Positions 7,605-15,075 of a stretch of 38,866 bases of DNA are shown piece after piece. The stretch is taken from contig JANQPD010000063.1 of the NCBI GenBank assembly GCA_028285465.1, forward strand, positions 1-38,866. The letters run 5' to 3'. The DNA is from Owenweeksia sp. GTDB lineage: Bacteria > Bacteroidota > Bacteroidia > Flavobacteriales > Schleiferiaceae. Each line of letters begins with the position of its first letter. Within the stretch, counting starts at the first letter, position 1. Under the pieces are notes generated by a model. That model ran no database searches. It was given only the letters and a program-made list of their open reading frames with translations, and was not told the DNA's origin. The translations under genes and the position numbers were made by a program.

Positions 7605-7672
7605 CTACCTAAAGAGTAATGTTGACCCGTTGTAACCCAGAAGAAAACGGAGAAGCTGATAGGGAAAGTACT

Positions 7673-7752
7673 CACAATTCCTACGCTGGCATTATCCAGA
7701 TCAGGTTTTCGGGTATCATCTCAGTTCTAATAATGCAGAACACCCCGTTGTG
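7673..7752 (-). promoter_or_regulatory. TPP riboswitch (THI element)
   Basis: On the minus strand the element shows the conserved pieces in order: CACAA of P1, CGGGGTG, a short stem TTCT/AGAA, CTGAGATGATACCC, then ACCTGATCCAGATAATGCC and AGCGTAGG, closing with TTGTG. These are the hallmark CUGAGA and ACCUGAUC...GCGUAGG blocks of the thiamine pyrophosphate aptamer. It starts about 11 nt from the predicted transcription start and ends 68 nt before the methyltransferase start codon. No strong terminator is visible in the leader, so control is more likely at translation initiation. Confidence 0.95.
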
Positions 7753-7767
7753 TACAAAAATTCAAAA

Positions 7768-7775
7768 CAAAGGTA
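7768..7775 (-). promoter_or_regulatory. -7 promoter box of the TPP-riboswitch operon
   Basis: Minus-strand TACCTTTG matches the Bacteroidota -7 consensus TAnnTTTG. It places transcription start near 7763, just ahead of the riboswitch. No clear -33 TTG is visible. Confidence 0.6.
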
Positions 7776-7799
7776 ATTAGAAATAGACTCCCTAAGGGA

Positions 7800-7831
7800 A
7801 CTGGTCAGTTAAATCGAATCTTTTTCTGCAC
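7800..7831. repeat. Imperfect direct repeat, copy A
   Basis: Contains ACTGGTCAGTTAA, 6 bp, then TCTTTTTCTGCAC. Copy B at 8137-8170 reads ACCGACCAGTTAA, 8 bp, TCTTTATCTGCAC. The 13-bp halves differ at 3 and 1 positions. Origin unknown. Confidence 0.45.
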
Positions 7832-8136
7832 CAGAATAAATGAATAAGGCACAAAAGAAGTTATGACTTCTGCAGTGTCTGTGTGGTTCCTAATACATCT
7901 TGCCTTTTTCCAAACCCCAATAAACACATAGAGCACCTATGCGCCCTATTGTTTTGTGTAGCTTCATTTTACACCCCGGTGTTATAGTATAAATGGAATA
8001 ACCCGCTATATAATTGGTCAAAAGCAGCGTCTGCGCGATACAACCAAGAAAAATGGTGGAATACATGGGGTGACGAATTTGTTTGTAAACGCCCGTATCT
8101 ACAAGGCTATGCCTCCTCTCTTGTTTTCAACACGTC

Positions 8137-8170
8137 ACCGACCAGTTAAGCCCCAAGTCTTTATCTGCAC
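8137..8170. repeat. Imperfect direct repeat, copy B
   Basis: Partner of the copy at 7800-7831. The two lie 305 bp apart within the gap upstream of the AraC gene. Confidence 0.45.
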
Positions 8171-8261
8171 GATAAAACCACCATAATCAGATAAGCGATT
8201 TTGAATATGAATGTATCCATGGTTCAAAAAGTATTTGTTTGTACGGCTAAGGCTATTTTTA

Positions 8262-8284
8262 TTATTTAGAAATAATCTAAATAA
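8262..8284. promoter_or_regulatory. Iron-type operator, perfect 9-5-9 inverted repeat (site 2)
   Basis: TTATTTAGA, spacer AATAA, TCTAAATAA. The arms are identical to site 1 at 4560-4582. It lies immediately upstream of the -7 box at 8286-8293, so a bound repressor would block the AraC promoter. Binding by Fur or a DtxR-like protein is inferred from the neighbouring siderophore genes. Confidence 0.75.
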
Positions 8285-8285
8285 T

Positions 8286-8293
8286 TACTTTTG
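8286..8293 (+). promoter_or_regulatory. -7 promoter box of the AraC-family gene
   Basis: TACTTTTG fits TAnnTTTG exactly and is followed by CAATGG. It lies 2 bp after the inverted repeat and 68 bp before the start codon. Confidence 0.65.
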
Positions 8294-8361
8294 CAATGGT
8301 AGAACATCTTGCTGCCAAAGTGCTACGTGAGCGGAAATGAAAACAACCTAAAGCGGAATAA

Positions 8362-9345
8362 ATGAGAATCAGGCTACACCAGGCAGATATTGCAGAAGCT
8401 TTTATGGAGCGTCATTACCCAAAGGGATTCAAAAGCCAGGATGCAACCATTACCGAATACATACACCAGGGGCATTTTTTCTTTGGTCAGGGTACGTATA
8501 AAGAGCTATTCTTTGAGGGCATCCACATTGGATATGGCAATCTTGCTCCGCACCAAAACACACGGATCACTTTTGAAAGCGACTTTGAAACGGTAGAAAT
8601 GCATTTTGCCCTGGCAGGCGTGGTGTCTACCCGATCGGAAGACGGGCGCTTGTTTGCCTTCGGGCACAACCAGCACAACATCCTATACGCCAATGGGTTT
8701 AAGGGGCATACAGACTGGGGACATGCTTCTATGCAGGTGTTTGAAGTAAACCTGCTGCCTTCGGTTTTCAAAAAATACCTGCCCGAAGATTCCAGGCTCT
8801 TTGAGCAGTTCGATCGCATGATCGGTGATCGGCAAACGGGTTTTTTGGCTCCGCACAACTACCCGATCTCCCCCGCCATGCACTTCCTTATCCACGAGAT
8901 CATTTGCTGCCAGCGGGAAGGGATCTTCAAAAAAGCGTTTATTGAGGCCAAGGTAATCGAGTTGCTCTTGCTTCAACTGGAACAGATCAGTGCCGACCCT
9001 GCTTCTTCTGTACAAGACCTCAAGGCACAGGATATTGATAAAATGTATGCGATTAAGGAAATGCTTGAGCAAAACCTGCAGGAAACGTACAAGCTGACCG
9101 ACCTCGCGCGGCATGTAGGCACCAATGAGTTTACCTTAAAAAAAGGGTTTAAGGCGCTATTTGGCACTACGGTGTTTGACTACCGCCGCGACTTAAAAAT
9201 GGAAAAGGCGCGTAAATTATTATTGGAAGAAGGCTTAAATGTGCGGGAAGTTTCAGAAGAGATCGGCTATACTTATGCCCATCATTTTAGCACGGCTTTT
9301 AAAAAGAAGTATGGCATGCTGCCCAGTGTGTTAAAGGGAAAGTGA
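8362..9345 (+). CDS. AraC-family transcriptional regulator, PchR-like (iron/siderophore control)
   Basis: This 327-residue regulator has an N-terminal sensor half and a C-terminal double helix-turn-helix (about 225-325). The first HTH contains LARHVGTNEFTLKKGF...LFGTTVFDY, the signature of the PchR subgroup of AraC proteins, which activate siderophore uptake genes when the ferric siderophore is sensed. The second HTH has VREVSEEIGYTYAHHFSTAFKKKYG. Its own promoter carries the iron-type inverted repeat, and the same operator precedes the siderophore operon 4 kb away. It would thus be made under iron limitation and probably activates that operon. The target is inferred from context. No TonB-dependent receptor, the commonest partner of such regulators, lies next to it. 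Confidence 0.88.
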   Translation: MRIRLHQADIAEAFMERHYPKGFKSQDATITEYIHQGHFFFGQGTYKELFFEGIHIGYGNLAPHQNTRITFESDFETVEMHFALAGVVSTRSEDGRLFAFGHNQHNILYANGFKGHTDWGHASMQVFEVNLLPSVFKKYLPEDSRLFEQFDRMIGDRQTGFLAPHNYPISPAMHFLIHEIICCQREGIFKKAFIEAKVIELLLLQLEQISADPASSVQDLKAQDIDKMYAIKEMLEQNLQETYKLTDLARHVGTNEFTLKKGFKALFGTTVFDYRRDLKMEKARKLLLEEGLNVREVSEEIGYTYAHHFSTAFKKKYGMLPSVLKGK

Positions 9346-9402
9346 GTTTTGAGCTTGCTATGCCTGACATAACTTCAGAGAATAGTTTTTTCATCTTCTT
9401 CC

Positions 9403-10746
9403 CTATGATCCGAATTCAATGGCCCGGCCTTTTACTTTTTCGTTGAACTTGCCCCGGTCATAAACCAGGTTCCCATTTACAAAGGTTTGCATTACCCTGG
9501 TTTGAAAAGTGGTACCTTCCATAGGCGACCAACCACACTTGTACAAAAGATTGTCCTTAGTCACTGTCCATGGACAGTTCAAATCGACCAAAGCCAGATC
9601 AGCATAATAGCCTTCTTTAATAAAACCCCTTTTGTGCATCTGGTAAAGTATAGCCGGATTGTGGCACATTTTCTCGACTATTTTTTCCAATGAGATGCGC
9701 CCCTGTTTGTAAAACTCGAGCATACAATTCAGAGAATGTTGCACCATGGGAGCTCCTGACATGGATTCGAAATAAGGTTTTTGTTTCTCTTCCAGGACAT
9801 GGGGAGCATGATCGGTAGTAATCAAATCTATTCGATCATCGAGAAGCCCTTGTAGTAAGCCTATTTTATCTTTTTCTGTTTTAATGGCAGGGTTCCACTT
9901 AATGAGTGTGCCCAACCGCATGTAGTCTTTATCGGAGAACCACAGGTGGTGGACGGAGACTTCGGTGGTTACTCTCTTCTCGTTAAGCGGAATGTCATTT
10001 TCAAACAAATGGGTCTCTGCCTCTGTAGTAAGGTGCAAAATATGCAGCCGGGCATTATGTTTTTTGGCCAGTTCAATGGCCCGTTTTGTGGCTTTGTAAC
10101 ACGCCTCTGCACTTCTGATAAGGGGATGAAGGGCTACGGGAACGTCTTCCCCGTATTTTTCCCTGTACTTACGTTCGTTCTCTTCCACAATCTGCTCTTC
10201 TTCGGAATGAATGGCAATAATAGACCGGCAATGGGCAAAAAGCTTTTCCATGGTTTCAGGATTGTCGGCCAGTAGGTTCCCCTTTTTGGTGAAGTACAAA
10301 CCATCATCCGAAACAGCAATAAATTGAGAGGTATCCATTTGGATCACTTCATCAATATTGTCTCCGTTTACCCCTAAAACAAAGGCATAATTGGCCAATG
10401 ACTTTTGAGAAGCTATCGCGAATTTATCCTCAAGAACCTTTACCGTAAGCACATTGGGAACGGTATTGGGCATATCAATAAAGGAAGTTACGCCACCTGC
10501 GACTGCTGCTTTGCTCTCGGTATAGAGATCTCCCTTGTGCGTTAGTCCGGGGTCGCGGAAATGCACTTGCCCGTCAATAATGCCCGGTAGTAAGTGTTTG
10601 CCTGTTCCGTCAATGATTTGATAACCAGGCTTAGGTTCGATCTTTCCGATCTTATGGATGTGGCCATCCGCTAAGAGAACATCGGCAACAAAGGTTTTTC
10701 CTTCATTGACTATGCTTGCGTTTTGGACTAGAATGCCTGGGTACAT
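9403..10746 (-). CDS. pyrC: Dihydroorotase, class I
   Basis: This 447-residue amidohydrolase has the metal-binding VHFRDPG (62-68), the substrate region MPNTVPN (92-98), HSEEE (a zinc His), LHILHLTTE and TTDHAPH, all of which fit class I dihydroorotase. It catalyses the reversible closure of carbamoyl-aspartate to dihydroorotate in pyrimidine synthesis. Allantoinase and other cyclic amidohydrolases are close relatives, but H-F-R-D-P-G-x-T-x-K-x-D favours dihydroorotase. The bridging position reads SDDG, with Asp in place of carboxylated Lys, as in other class I enzymes of this type. A near-consensus -7 box (TATATTTA) lies at 10765-10772 on the minus strand. It converges on the AraC gene with 57 bp between stops. 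Confidence 0.9.
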   Translation of the reverse strand: MYPGILVQNASIVNEGKTFVADVLLADGHIHKIGKIEPKPGYQIIDGTGKHLLPGIIDGQVHFRDPGLTHKGDLYTESKAAVAGGVTSFIDMPNTVPNVLTVKVLEDKFAIASQKSLANYAFVLGVNGDNIDEVIQMDTSQFIAVSDDGLYFTKKGNLLADNPETMEKLFAHCRSIIAIHSEEEQIVEENERKYREKYGEDVPVALHPLIRSAEACYKATKRAIELAKKHNARLHILHLTTEAETHLFENDIPLNEKRVTTEVSVHHLWFSDKDYMRLGTLIKWNPAIKTEKDKIGLLQGLLDDRIDLITTDHAPHVLEEKQKPYFESMSGAPMVQHSLNCMLEFYKQGRISLEKIVEKMCHNPAILYQMHKRGFIKEGYYADLALVDLNCPWTVTKDNLLYKCGWSPMEGTTFQTRVMQTFVNGNLVYDRGKFNEKVKGRAIEFGS

Positions 10747-10874
10747 GAAGTGGGTATTTGATCATAAATATAGGTTGGAAGAGGTAGGAGCAGCAAGCCA
10801 GCAACAAGGGCAACGAGAAAACAGTTATGTTTCCCATTCCCTCTGCTCACCTGAAGTTTCAGGGCGTTTGACAT

Positions 10875-10904
10875 AATCCACCCGGCTTTGATGCCGGGTG
10901 GATT
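10875..10904. terminator. Strong hairpin downstream of the DUF892 gene
   Basis: A perfect 12-bp stem, AATCCACCCGGC with GCCGGGTGGATT, encloses a 6-nt loop. It lies 20 bp past the stop of the DUF892 gene. No clean T run follows on the minus strand, so termination is likely but not certain. Confidence 0.65.
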
Positions 10905-10923
10905 GATCCGTTGTTTTGTCGTC

Positions 10924-11415
10924 TTATTTGCTTTGATCCTCAAGAATTTGCTTAGCCACAGCATTTAGTGCTTCATCTGTTGCCTGCTCATTTGCCAGCA
11001 TCCGGCTAAGGGCCTCGGTTGTTTCCGTTTCGCCAAGCGCTTGTGCATAAAGGATACAACTGTTATGGCCTGCAATATCATGATGGTTGACATGCTGAAC
11101 AGACATGGCAATACCGATATTCAACACCAGGTCTGAATCAGCATAATTCAACACTTCATTGGCCTCGTACACCAGCCCCTGGGTACCTTCACACCTTTCT
11201 CCATCTGCTTTTTCGCCCAATTGAGTTAGCAGTTCTTCCAGCTTTTTCAAGTGGTCCTTATTGGAGTCTATATCTGCATTAATGGTACTTTTTAAGCCGG
11301 CATGGGTAGCCGCCTCCACTAATCTGGGATACATTTCTGCCTGTTGTTTGGCCGCATCGTAACGGTCTTTTAATTGTTCTATAAGCAAGCCTCTGAGGTC
11401 TTGTATCTTCTTCAT
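10924..11415 (-). CDS. DUF892 (YciE/YciF-like) ferritin-like protein
   Basis: This 163-residue, mostly helical protein begins KKIQDLRGLLIEQLKDRYDAAKQQ, the DUF892/YciF N-terminus. It continues with a four-helix ferritin-like layout containing VQHVNHHDIAGHNSCILYAQALGE. The family is ferritin-like and often linked to stress responses, but its biochemical role is not established. The many Glu and His residues at helix positions fit a di-metal site, though I cannot assign ligands by eye. A strong hairpin follows. The upstream 200 bp contain only a doubtful small ORF. Confidence 0.82.
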   Translation of the reverse strand: MKKIQDLRGLLIEQLKDRYDAAKQQAEMYPRLVEAATHAGLKSTINADIDSNKDHLKKLEELLTQLGEKADGERCEGTQGLVYEANEVLNYADSDLVLNIGIAMSVQHVNHHDIAGHNSCILYAQALGETETTEALSRMLANEQATDEALNAVAKQILEDQSK

Positions 11416-11429
11416 GATTATTTATTTTT

Positions 11430-11621
11430 TTAAGGAATTGATATAAAAGAAAAGCAGATCGACACCGTAAGGCAAACGATATGAGGAATAAAATCAACGC
11501 GAGGCGGAATAATGAAAGGAATGATATGCTTATGCAGATTTATACAGCTTCTGTTGTCAAAAAGAAAATTGACGACTTCATTTTTTGATGTCTGCACTTT
11601 TGCCAGTTCATCCCGGGTCAT
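11430..11621 (-). CDS. Doubtful 63-aa ORF, stop-start coupled to the upstream gene
   Basis: The ATG at 11621 overlaps the TGA of the upstream gene as ATGA and opens 63 codons, beginning MTRDELAKVQTSKNEVVNFL. The first 25 residues look protein-like. The rest is rich in Ile, Phe and Pro and ends in a hydrophobic tail (VCLTVSICFSFISIP). It matches nothing I recognise and may be chance reading of intergenic DNA or a decayed gene. Confidence 0.25.
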   Translation of the reverse strand: MTRDELAKVQTSKNEVVNFLFDNRSCINLHKHIIPFIIPPRVDFIPHIVCLTVSICFSFISIP

Positions 11622-11965
11622 CCTTCCTTCAGTGTGTTGTTTACATTGGCCATCCATATAGCTTGCTGCAGGATATTGGAAAGCTCTTTAGCCTCATTCA
11701 CCGATAAAAACAAACGCGAAACGTGATGTTCTACCGGGATACTAAAGTATTTTCGATCATGGCATGCCCCCTCCTTTACTTCATGGAGTTCGGCGGTTAT
11801 TTTTTGATCCAGCTTTCGGAATTGCCATTCCCCTAGAATGTAATGCGAAGTGCCATAGGCCAATTGCATCATACCACATTGAGGGCAGCGTGTAACCACC
11901 CCGTTGGCCTCCTCATATAAGGTTTCGTAGTGGCAAGACTCGTCTTTGTTGTGTATCATAATCAA
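11618..11965 (-). CDS. Small uncharacterised Cys-containing protein (DUF6686-like)
   Basis: This 115-residue soluble protein has a zinc-ribbon-like RCPQCGMMQLAYG near residue 27, an upstream Cys in SCHYETL, and a helical C-terminus (LSVNEAKELSNILQQAIWMA). The layout, C-x-x-C-x-x followed by a hydrophobic strand and a helix-rich end, resembles small Bacteroidota proteins grouped as DUF6686. I hold that name with modest confidence. No function is known. Its start overlaps the stop of the thioesterase gene by 4 bp, so the two are co-translated. It does not show a membrane segment or signal peptide. Confidence 0.7.
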   Translation of the reverse strand: MIMIHNKDESCHYETLYEEANGVVTRCPQCGMMQLAYGTSHYILGEWQFRKLDQKITAELHEVKEGACHDRKYFSIPVEHHVSRLFLSVNEAKELSNILQQAIWMANVNNTLKEG

Positions 11966-12372
11966 GAAATTGAAGGGGCTGTTTTTTCAAAATGCCTTCT
12001 GCGTATGGTCTCACCAATGGGTGTAGGCGTTCCATCCTCATCAATGCGTACAAAGGTGATATTGGTGGTACACACTATGGTTTCTTCTCCCCCGCTGTAA
12101 AGATTGTATTTGCGGGCCTCCATACGCAGGGTAATGGAGGTTTTACCCAAGGACTCAACAGCACCATAGATCCGGAGGTGTTGGCCTGCCTTAACTGGTT
12201 TTTTGAAGATCATTTCCGCGACCTTCAAAGTAACCATATTGGGGGTATGGCAATACTCGGTGGCATAGGCTGCCGCTGCTTCATCGATCCACGCCAGGAG
12301 GATACCGCCAAATAGATTGCCATGGATGCCAATGTCTTTGGTCATACATATCTTTTTATTGATCAGGTCCAT
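11962..12372 (-). CDS. Acyl-CoA thioesterase, hotdog fold (YciA-like)
   Basis: This 136-residue single-hotdog protein contains HGNLFGGILLAWIDEAAAAYA (about 17-37), in which the Asp of WIDEAA is the catalytic acid of YciA-type thioesterases. It also has VTLKVAEMIFKKPVKAGQHLRIYG and a final strand with CTTNITFVRIDEDGTPTPI. The family hydrolyses acyl-CoA thioesters in the cytosol, and the chain-length preference cannot be told here. It leads a short minus-strand operon with the DUF6686-like gene (4-bp overlap). The downstream product gives no clue to a joint role. Confidence 0.87.
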   Translation of the reverse strand: MDLINKKICMTKDIGIHGNLFGGILLAWIDEAAAAYATEYCHTPNMVTLKVAEMIFKKPVKAGQHLRIYGAVESLGKTSITLRMEARKYNLYSGGEETIVCTTNITFVRIDEDGTPTPIGETIRRRHFEKTAPSIS

Positions 12373-12407
12373 ACGCTTTATCTATTGTTTTCAGTTGGTG
12401 CCCCACT

Positions 12408-12442
12408 CCCACCTCACAAATAATGGTTAGCAGTGAGGTGGG
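12408..12442. terminator. Hairpin between the thioesterase and T9SS protein genes
   Basis: A 10-bp stem, CCCACCTCAC with GTGAGGTGGG, has a 15-nt loop. A second hairpin lies at 12454-12486. Both sit downstream of the T9SS gene on the minus strand and upstream of the thioesterase gene. Their role as terminators is inferred. Confidence 0.4.
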
Positions 12443-12453
12443 ATGAGGACTTT

Positions 12454-12486
12454 AATAGCATTTTATGTTCCTATAAAAATGCTATT
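12454..12486 (-). terminator. Likely terminator of the Ycf48-like T9SS gene
   Basis: An 11-12 bp stem, AATAGCATTTT with AAAATGCTATT, begins 33 bp after the stop codon of the minus-strand gene. It is A/T-rich at the loop end, not the foot, so it is a weak intrinsic terminator. Confidence 0.45.
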
Positions 12487-12518
12487 TGGTTGGTGCCAGC
12501 TTACATACACATAGCAGC

Positions 12519-15041
12519 TTAGTTTTTTACCAGTCTTATGTTCAGGTCTGTTTCTCCTCCCAGTAAGCGGAGCATATACACACCCTTTGGAGCATCTAAA
12601 TGAAATTGGTGGAAGGTTGTATTACTCAGGCCAAACTCCTGTACCACAGCCCCGTTTAAAGTCAATACAAAACCATGGGTTACACCGGAACCTGCTGGTA
12701 ATTCCAAAGAATACGCTCCCTTACCCGGATTCGGATATAGGTTTACCCCGGAAAGTATATGCTCGTTCAGATCAACCCCCGGGGCTACAAACACCTCATA
12801 ATTAAGGCTATCTACACAGCCTCCTTCCTCTAAAATTACCTTCACCGTTTTGGTGCCGCTGGCATTAAAACTTACGGTATGTGGACCTGCTCCACTGGCT
12901 GTAGCAGGAGTTGCTCCCGGTCCAAAGTCCCATTGTATCGAGGAGGCAGTAGTATTGATGTTAAAAACAGTATTCCCGCTTATACTAAATGTATCAAGGG
13001 AAGCATTTATGCTACCGGTAGGAGAAGAGAAGGTTACCTCTACCGTATCTGTAAGGGTGCAGCCGTTTTTAGTTACCAAAACCGAGTAAACCCCGCTGGC
13101 GGTTACCGTTAAGGAGTCGTTGGTGCTGTTCCCCCCGGTCCACTGGTAGGTATCCGCTCCTGGGAAGCCCGCCCTCAACGTAAAGCTTTCGCCGATGCAC
13201 AGGCTGGTATCCGGTCCGAGGTCCACCTGCCCGGTCAAAGGTTGGTAGTTTATGGAAAGGGTATCATTTAATAAGTCGGCATCTATGTTTTCGTGCAACC
13301 ATACTTTTAAGGTGGGTGTAGCACTGGAGGAAACAGGCAAGGGCCTGCCTAAGCTTAAGACCGTATCGGCTCCGGGGGCTAAGGTTGCCACAAAATACCT
13401 GTACAATACGGCATTGGTATCATACTGATAGGCGAGTTGTATGGGGAACACCCCAAAATCGCTGGCATTGGTTACGTGCACTTTCACAGTATCGCCAACC
13501 GGGTTTTGGCAGATGTCGGTAGGAGAAATAATACTGTCCAATCTGAGATCGGTTTTTCCCGCCCGCACTTCAATGTCGTCAATGCCCCACCAAAAACGGA
13601 AAGAAGGATTAAGATCGTGGTATATAAAACGCAGTTTGGCATCCCGTTCTCCGGCCAATGCAGAAATGTCGATTGCCCTGCGGTAGTCTGAGGTGCTGCT
13701 GTAGGATGCCGTATAGGTAATGGAACCGGAACTGGAGCTGTTGTACCCTCCGTTACTTGAGTAAAGGGTTATCCATTGGCTTCCGTCCCACCCCTGAATG
13801 GTGGTAAACACTTCTCCCATAAAGTTGGGCAGAAAGGCTTCGTTCCATTGCAGGCTGAGCTGGGTAAAATCCGACACATCGAATTCTGGGCTTTCCAGGA
13901 TACAAGAATCCTGATCGGAAGAACCGATATGCTGACTGTCAAATGAAGCAAAGGGAGCATCCATAACAAAGTTGAGTGCATTGCCGGCATTTGGGTTATC
14001 AAAGCGCCAGCTTTCGGTGGTACCGCTGCCATGTATTATCGTCCAACCATTTCCCATGGAAATGCTGTCGTTTACGTTGCAAAAGTCTTCATACCAAACC
14101 GACTCATACGCAAAAGCCGTATCGTATTGGAATATCAAACCATCCGAGCCGCAGATCAGCACCTCATCATTTTCAAGAGCTATTCCCCTAAAGGCCGACC
14201 GGTGCGTGAAATTCACGGCTTGAAAACTGGCTCCTGCATCGGTAGTGGTTAACAGCGTACCGCTGTTGCCTACAAAATAGCCCGTGGTATTGTTTTTAAA
14301 ATGTAACCCGTTGAGAAATTGCGTGGTACCGCTGCTAAGGCTGGTCCAGGTGGTGCCACCATCGGTGGTCTTGCTGATGTTCCCTCCCTGCCCTGCTACA
14401 TAGCCGGTCTGAGCATCGGTAAAGTGAATGGCAGTCCAGGTAGTATTACCCGTTACCCCGCCTACCAGGACCGTCCAGTTTAATCCGCCGTCAACGGTTT
14501 TCATGATCATACCGCCCACCCCGGCCAGGTAGCCGGTATTCTGATCCACAAAAGTCAGGTCGAACGGGCTGTGGGTAAGCGTAGAATCAACCGTACTCCA
14601 GCTGAGCCCGGCATCTGTTGTACGGAGAATGCGAAAGCCCCCGCTTCCTCCGCCAACAGTATACCCTATGGAATCAGTGATAAACTCTATATCGAGCAGG
14701 CCGATGGTAGTGCCTGAAACAAGCGGGCTCCAATGGTCACCTCGGTTCGTGGTTTTAAACAAAGTACCACTTGTTCCACAAGCGTAACCCGTACTATCGT
14801 TGGTAAACCAAATACCCCGTACCCCATTGGTAGCCCCTGTGCTTTGCTGGTCCCAACCGGTACAACCGGTATCCTGTCTTAAGATGATGCCTTTATTTCC
14901 CGGGATGTAGTGTGTGCCATCCGGGGCAGTATGGATGTCCCACAAGGTTTCGGTGTTTCCCGAAAGTTGCCCCTTGTATTGAGCCGTTAAAGCAGTTGAA
15001 AAAAGCATGATTATCAATAGCTTATATCCTTTATATGTCAT
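12519..15041 (-). CDS. Secreted T9SS surface protein with Ycf48/BNR-like repeats
   Basis: This 840-residue protein begins with a signal peptide (MTYKGYKLLIIMLFSTALTA). Residues 25-310 carry about six Ycf48/BNR-like blade motifs, for example GTLFKTTNRGDHW, MIMKTVDGGLNW and NISKTTDGGTTW, implying a beta-propeller. Residues 315-500 form a MAM or choice-of-anchor-like domain with FRFWWGIDDIEVRAG. Then comes a CARDB-like stretch, then a PKD/Ig-like module (LGPDTSLCIGESFTL...YQWTGG). It ends with a T9SS type A sorting domain (SGVNLYPNPGKG...KGVYMLRL...LVKN), so it is exported through T9SS and anchored or released at the surface. An inverted repeat resembling the iron operators lies 6 bp before the start codon, suggesting iron-controlled expression. 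The ligand is unknown. Confidence 0.88.
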   Translation of the reverse strand: MTYKGYKLLIIMLFSTALTAQYKGQLSGNTETLWDIHTAPDGTHYIPGNKGIILRQDTGCTGWDQQSTGATNGVRGIWFTNDSTGYACGTSGTLFKTTNRGDHWSPLVSGTTIGLLDIEFITDSIGYTVGGGSGGFRILRTTDAGLSWSTVDSTLTHSPFDLTFVDQNTGYLAGVGGMIMKTVDGGLNWTVLVGGVTGNTTWTAIHFTDAQTGYVAGQGGNISKTTDGGTTWTSLSSGTTQFLNGLHFKNNTTGYFVGNSGTLLTTTDAGASFQAVNFTHRSAFRGIALENDEVLICGSDGLIFQYDTAFAYESVWYEDFCNVNDSISMGNGWTIIHGSGTTESWRFDNPNAGNALNFVMDAPFASFDSQHIGSSDQDSCILESPEFDVSDFTQLSLQWNEAFLPNFMGEVFTTIQGWDGSQWITLYSSNGGYNSSSSGSITYTASYSSTSDYRRAIDISALAGERDAKLRFIYHDLNPSFRFWWGIDDIEVRAGKTDLRLDSIISPTDICQNPVGDTVKVHVTNASDFGVFPIQLAYQYDTNAVLYRYFVATLAPGADTVLSLGRPLPVSSSATPTLKVWLHENIDADLLNDTLSINYQPLTGQVDLGPDTSLCIGESFTLRAGFPGADTYQWTGGNSTNDSLTVTASGVYSVLVTKNGCTLTDTVEVTFSSPTGSINASLDTFSISGNTVFNINTTASSIQWDFGPGATPATASGAGPHTVSFNASGTKTVKVILEEGGCVDSLNYEVFVAPGVDLNEHILSGVNLYPNPGKGAYSLELPAGSGVTHGFVLTLNGAVVQEFGLSNTTFHQFHLDAPKGVYMLRLLGGETDLNIRLVKN

Positions 15042-15047
15042 TTGTTT

Positions 15048-15070
15048 TTATTTAGACTATTTAAAAATAA
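15048..15070 (-). promoter_or_regulatory. Imperfect iron-type operator (site 3)
   Basis: TTATTTAGA, spacer CTATT, TAAAAATAA. The left arm and spacer are identical to site 1, and the right arm has two mismatches. It lies between the -7 box at 15076-15083 and the start codon at 15041. It is the same arrangement as the minus-strand side of site 1, with a -7 box followed closely by the repeat. Confidence 0.5.
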
Positions 15071-15075
15071 GATCG

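Larger units (their letters stand above)
7776..8261. other. 486-bp gene-free stretch between the TPP operon and the AraC gene
   Basis: No credible coding frame. It contains two imperfect copies of a composite direct repeat (7800-7831 and 8137-8170) and another degenerate palindromic repeat around 7880-7972. The latter has TGTGTGGTTC, then AACCCCAATAAACACATAG, ending GTGTAGCTTC. I see no decayed gene here. Confidence 0.5.

Noticed and set aside
7605..7672. Possible intrinsic terminator in the TPP leader
   Set aside because: Only a weak CCGTT/AACGG pairing is present, without a T run, so control is more likely at translation.
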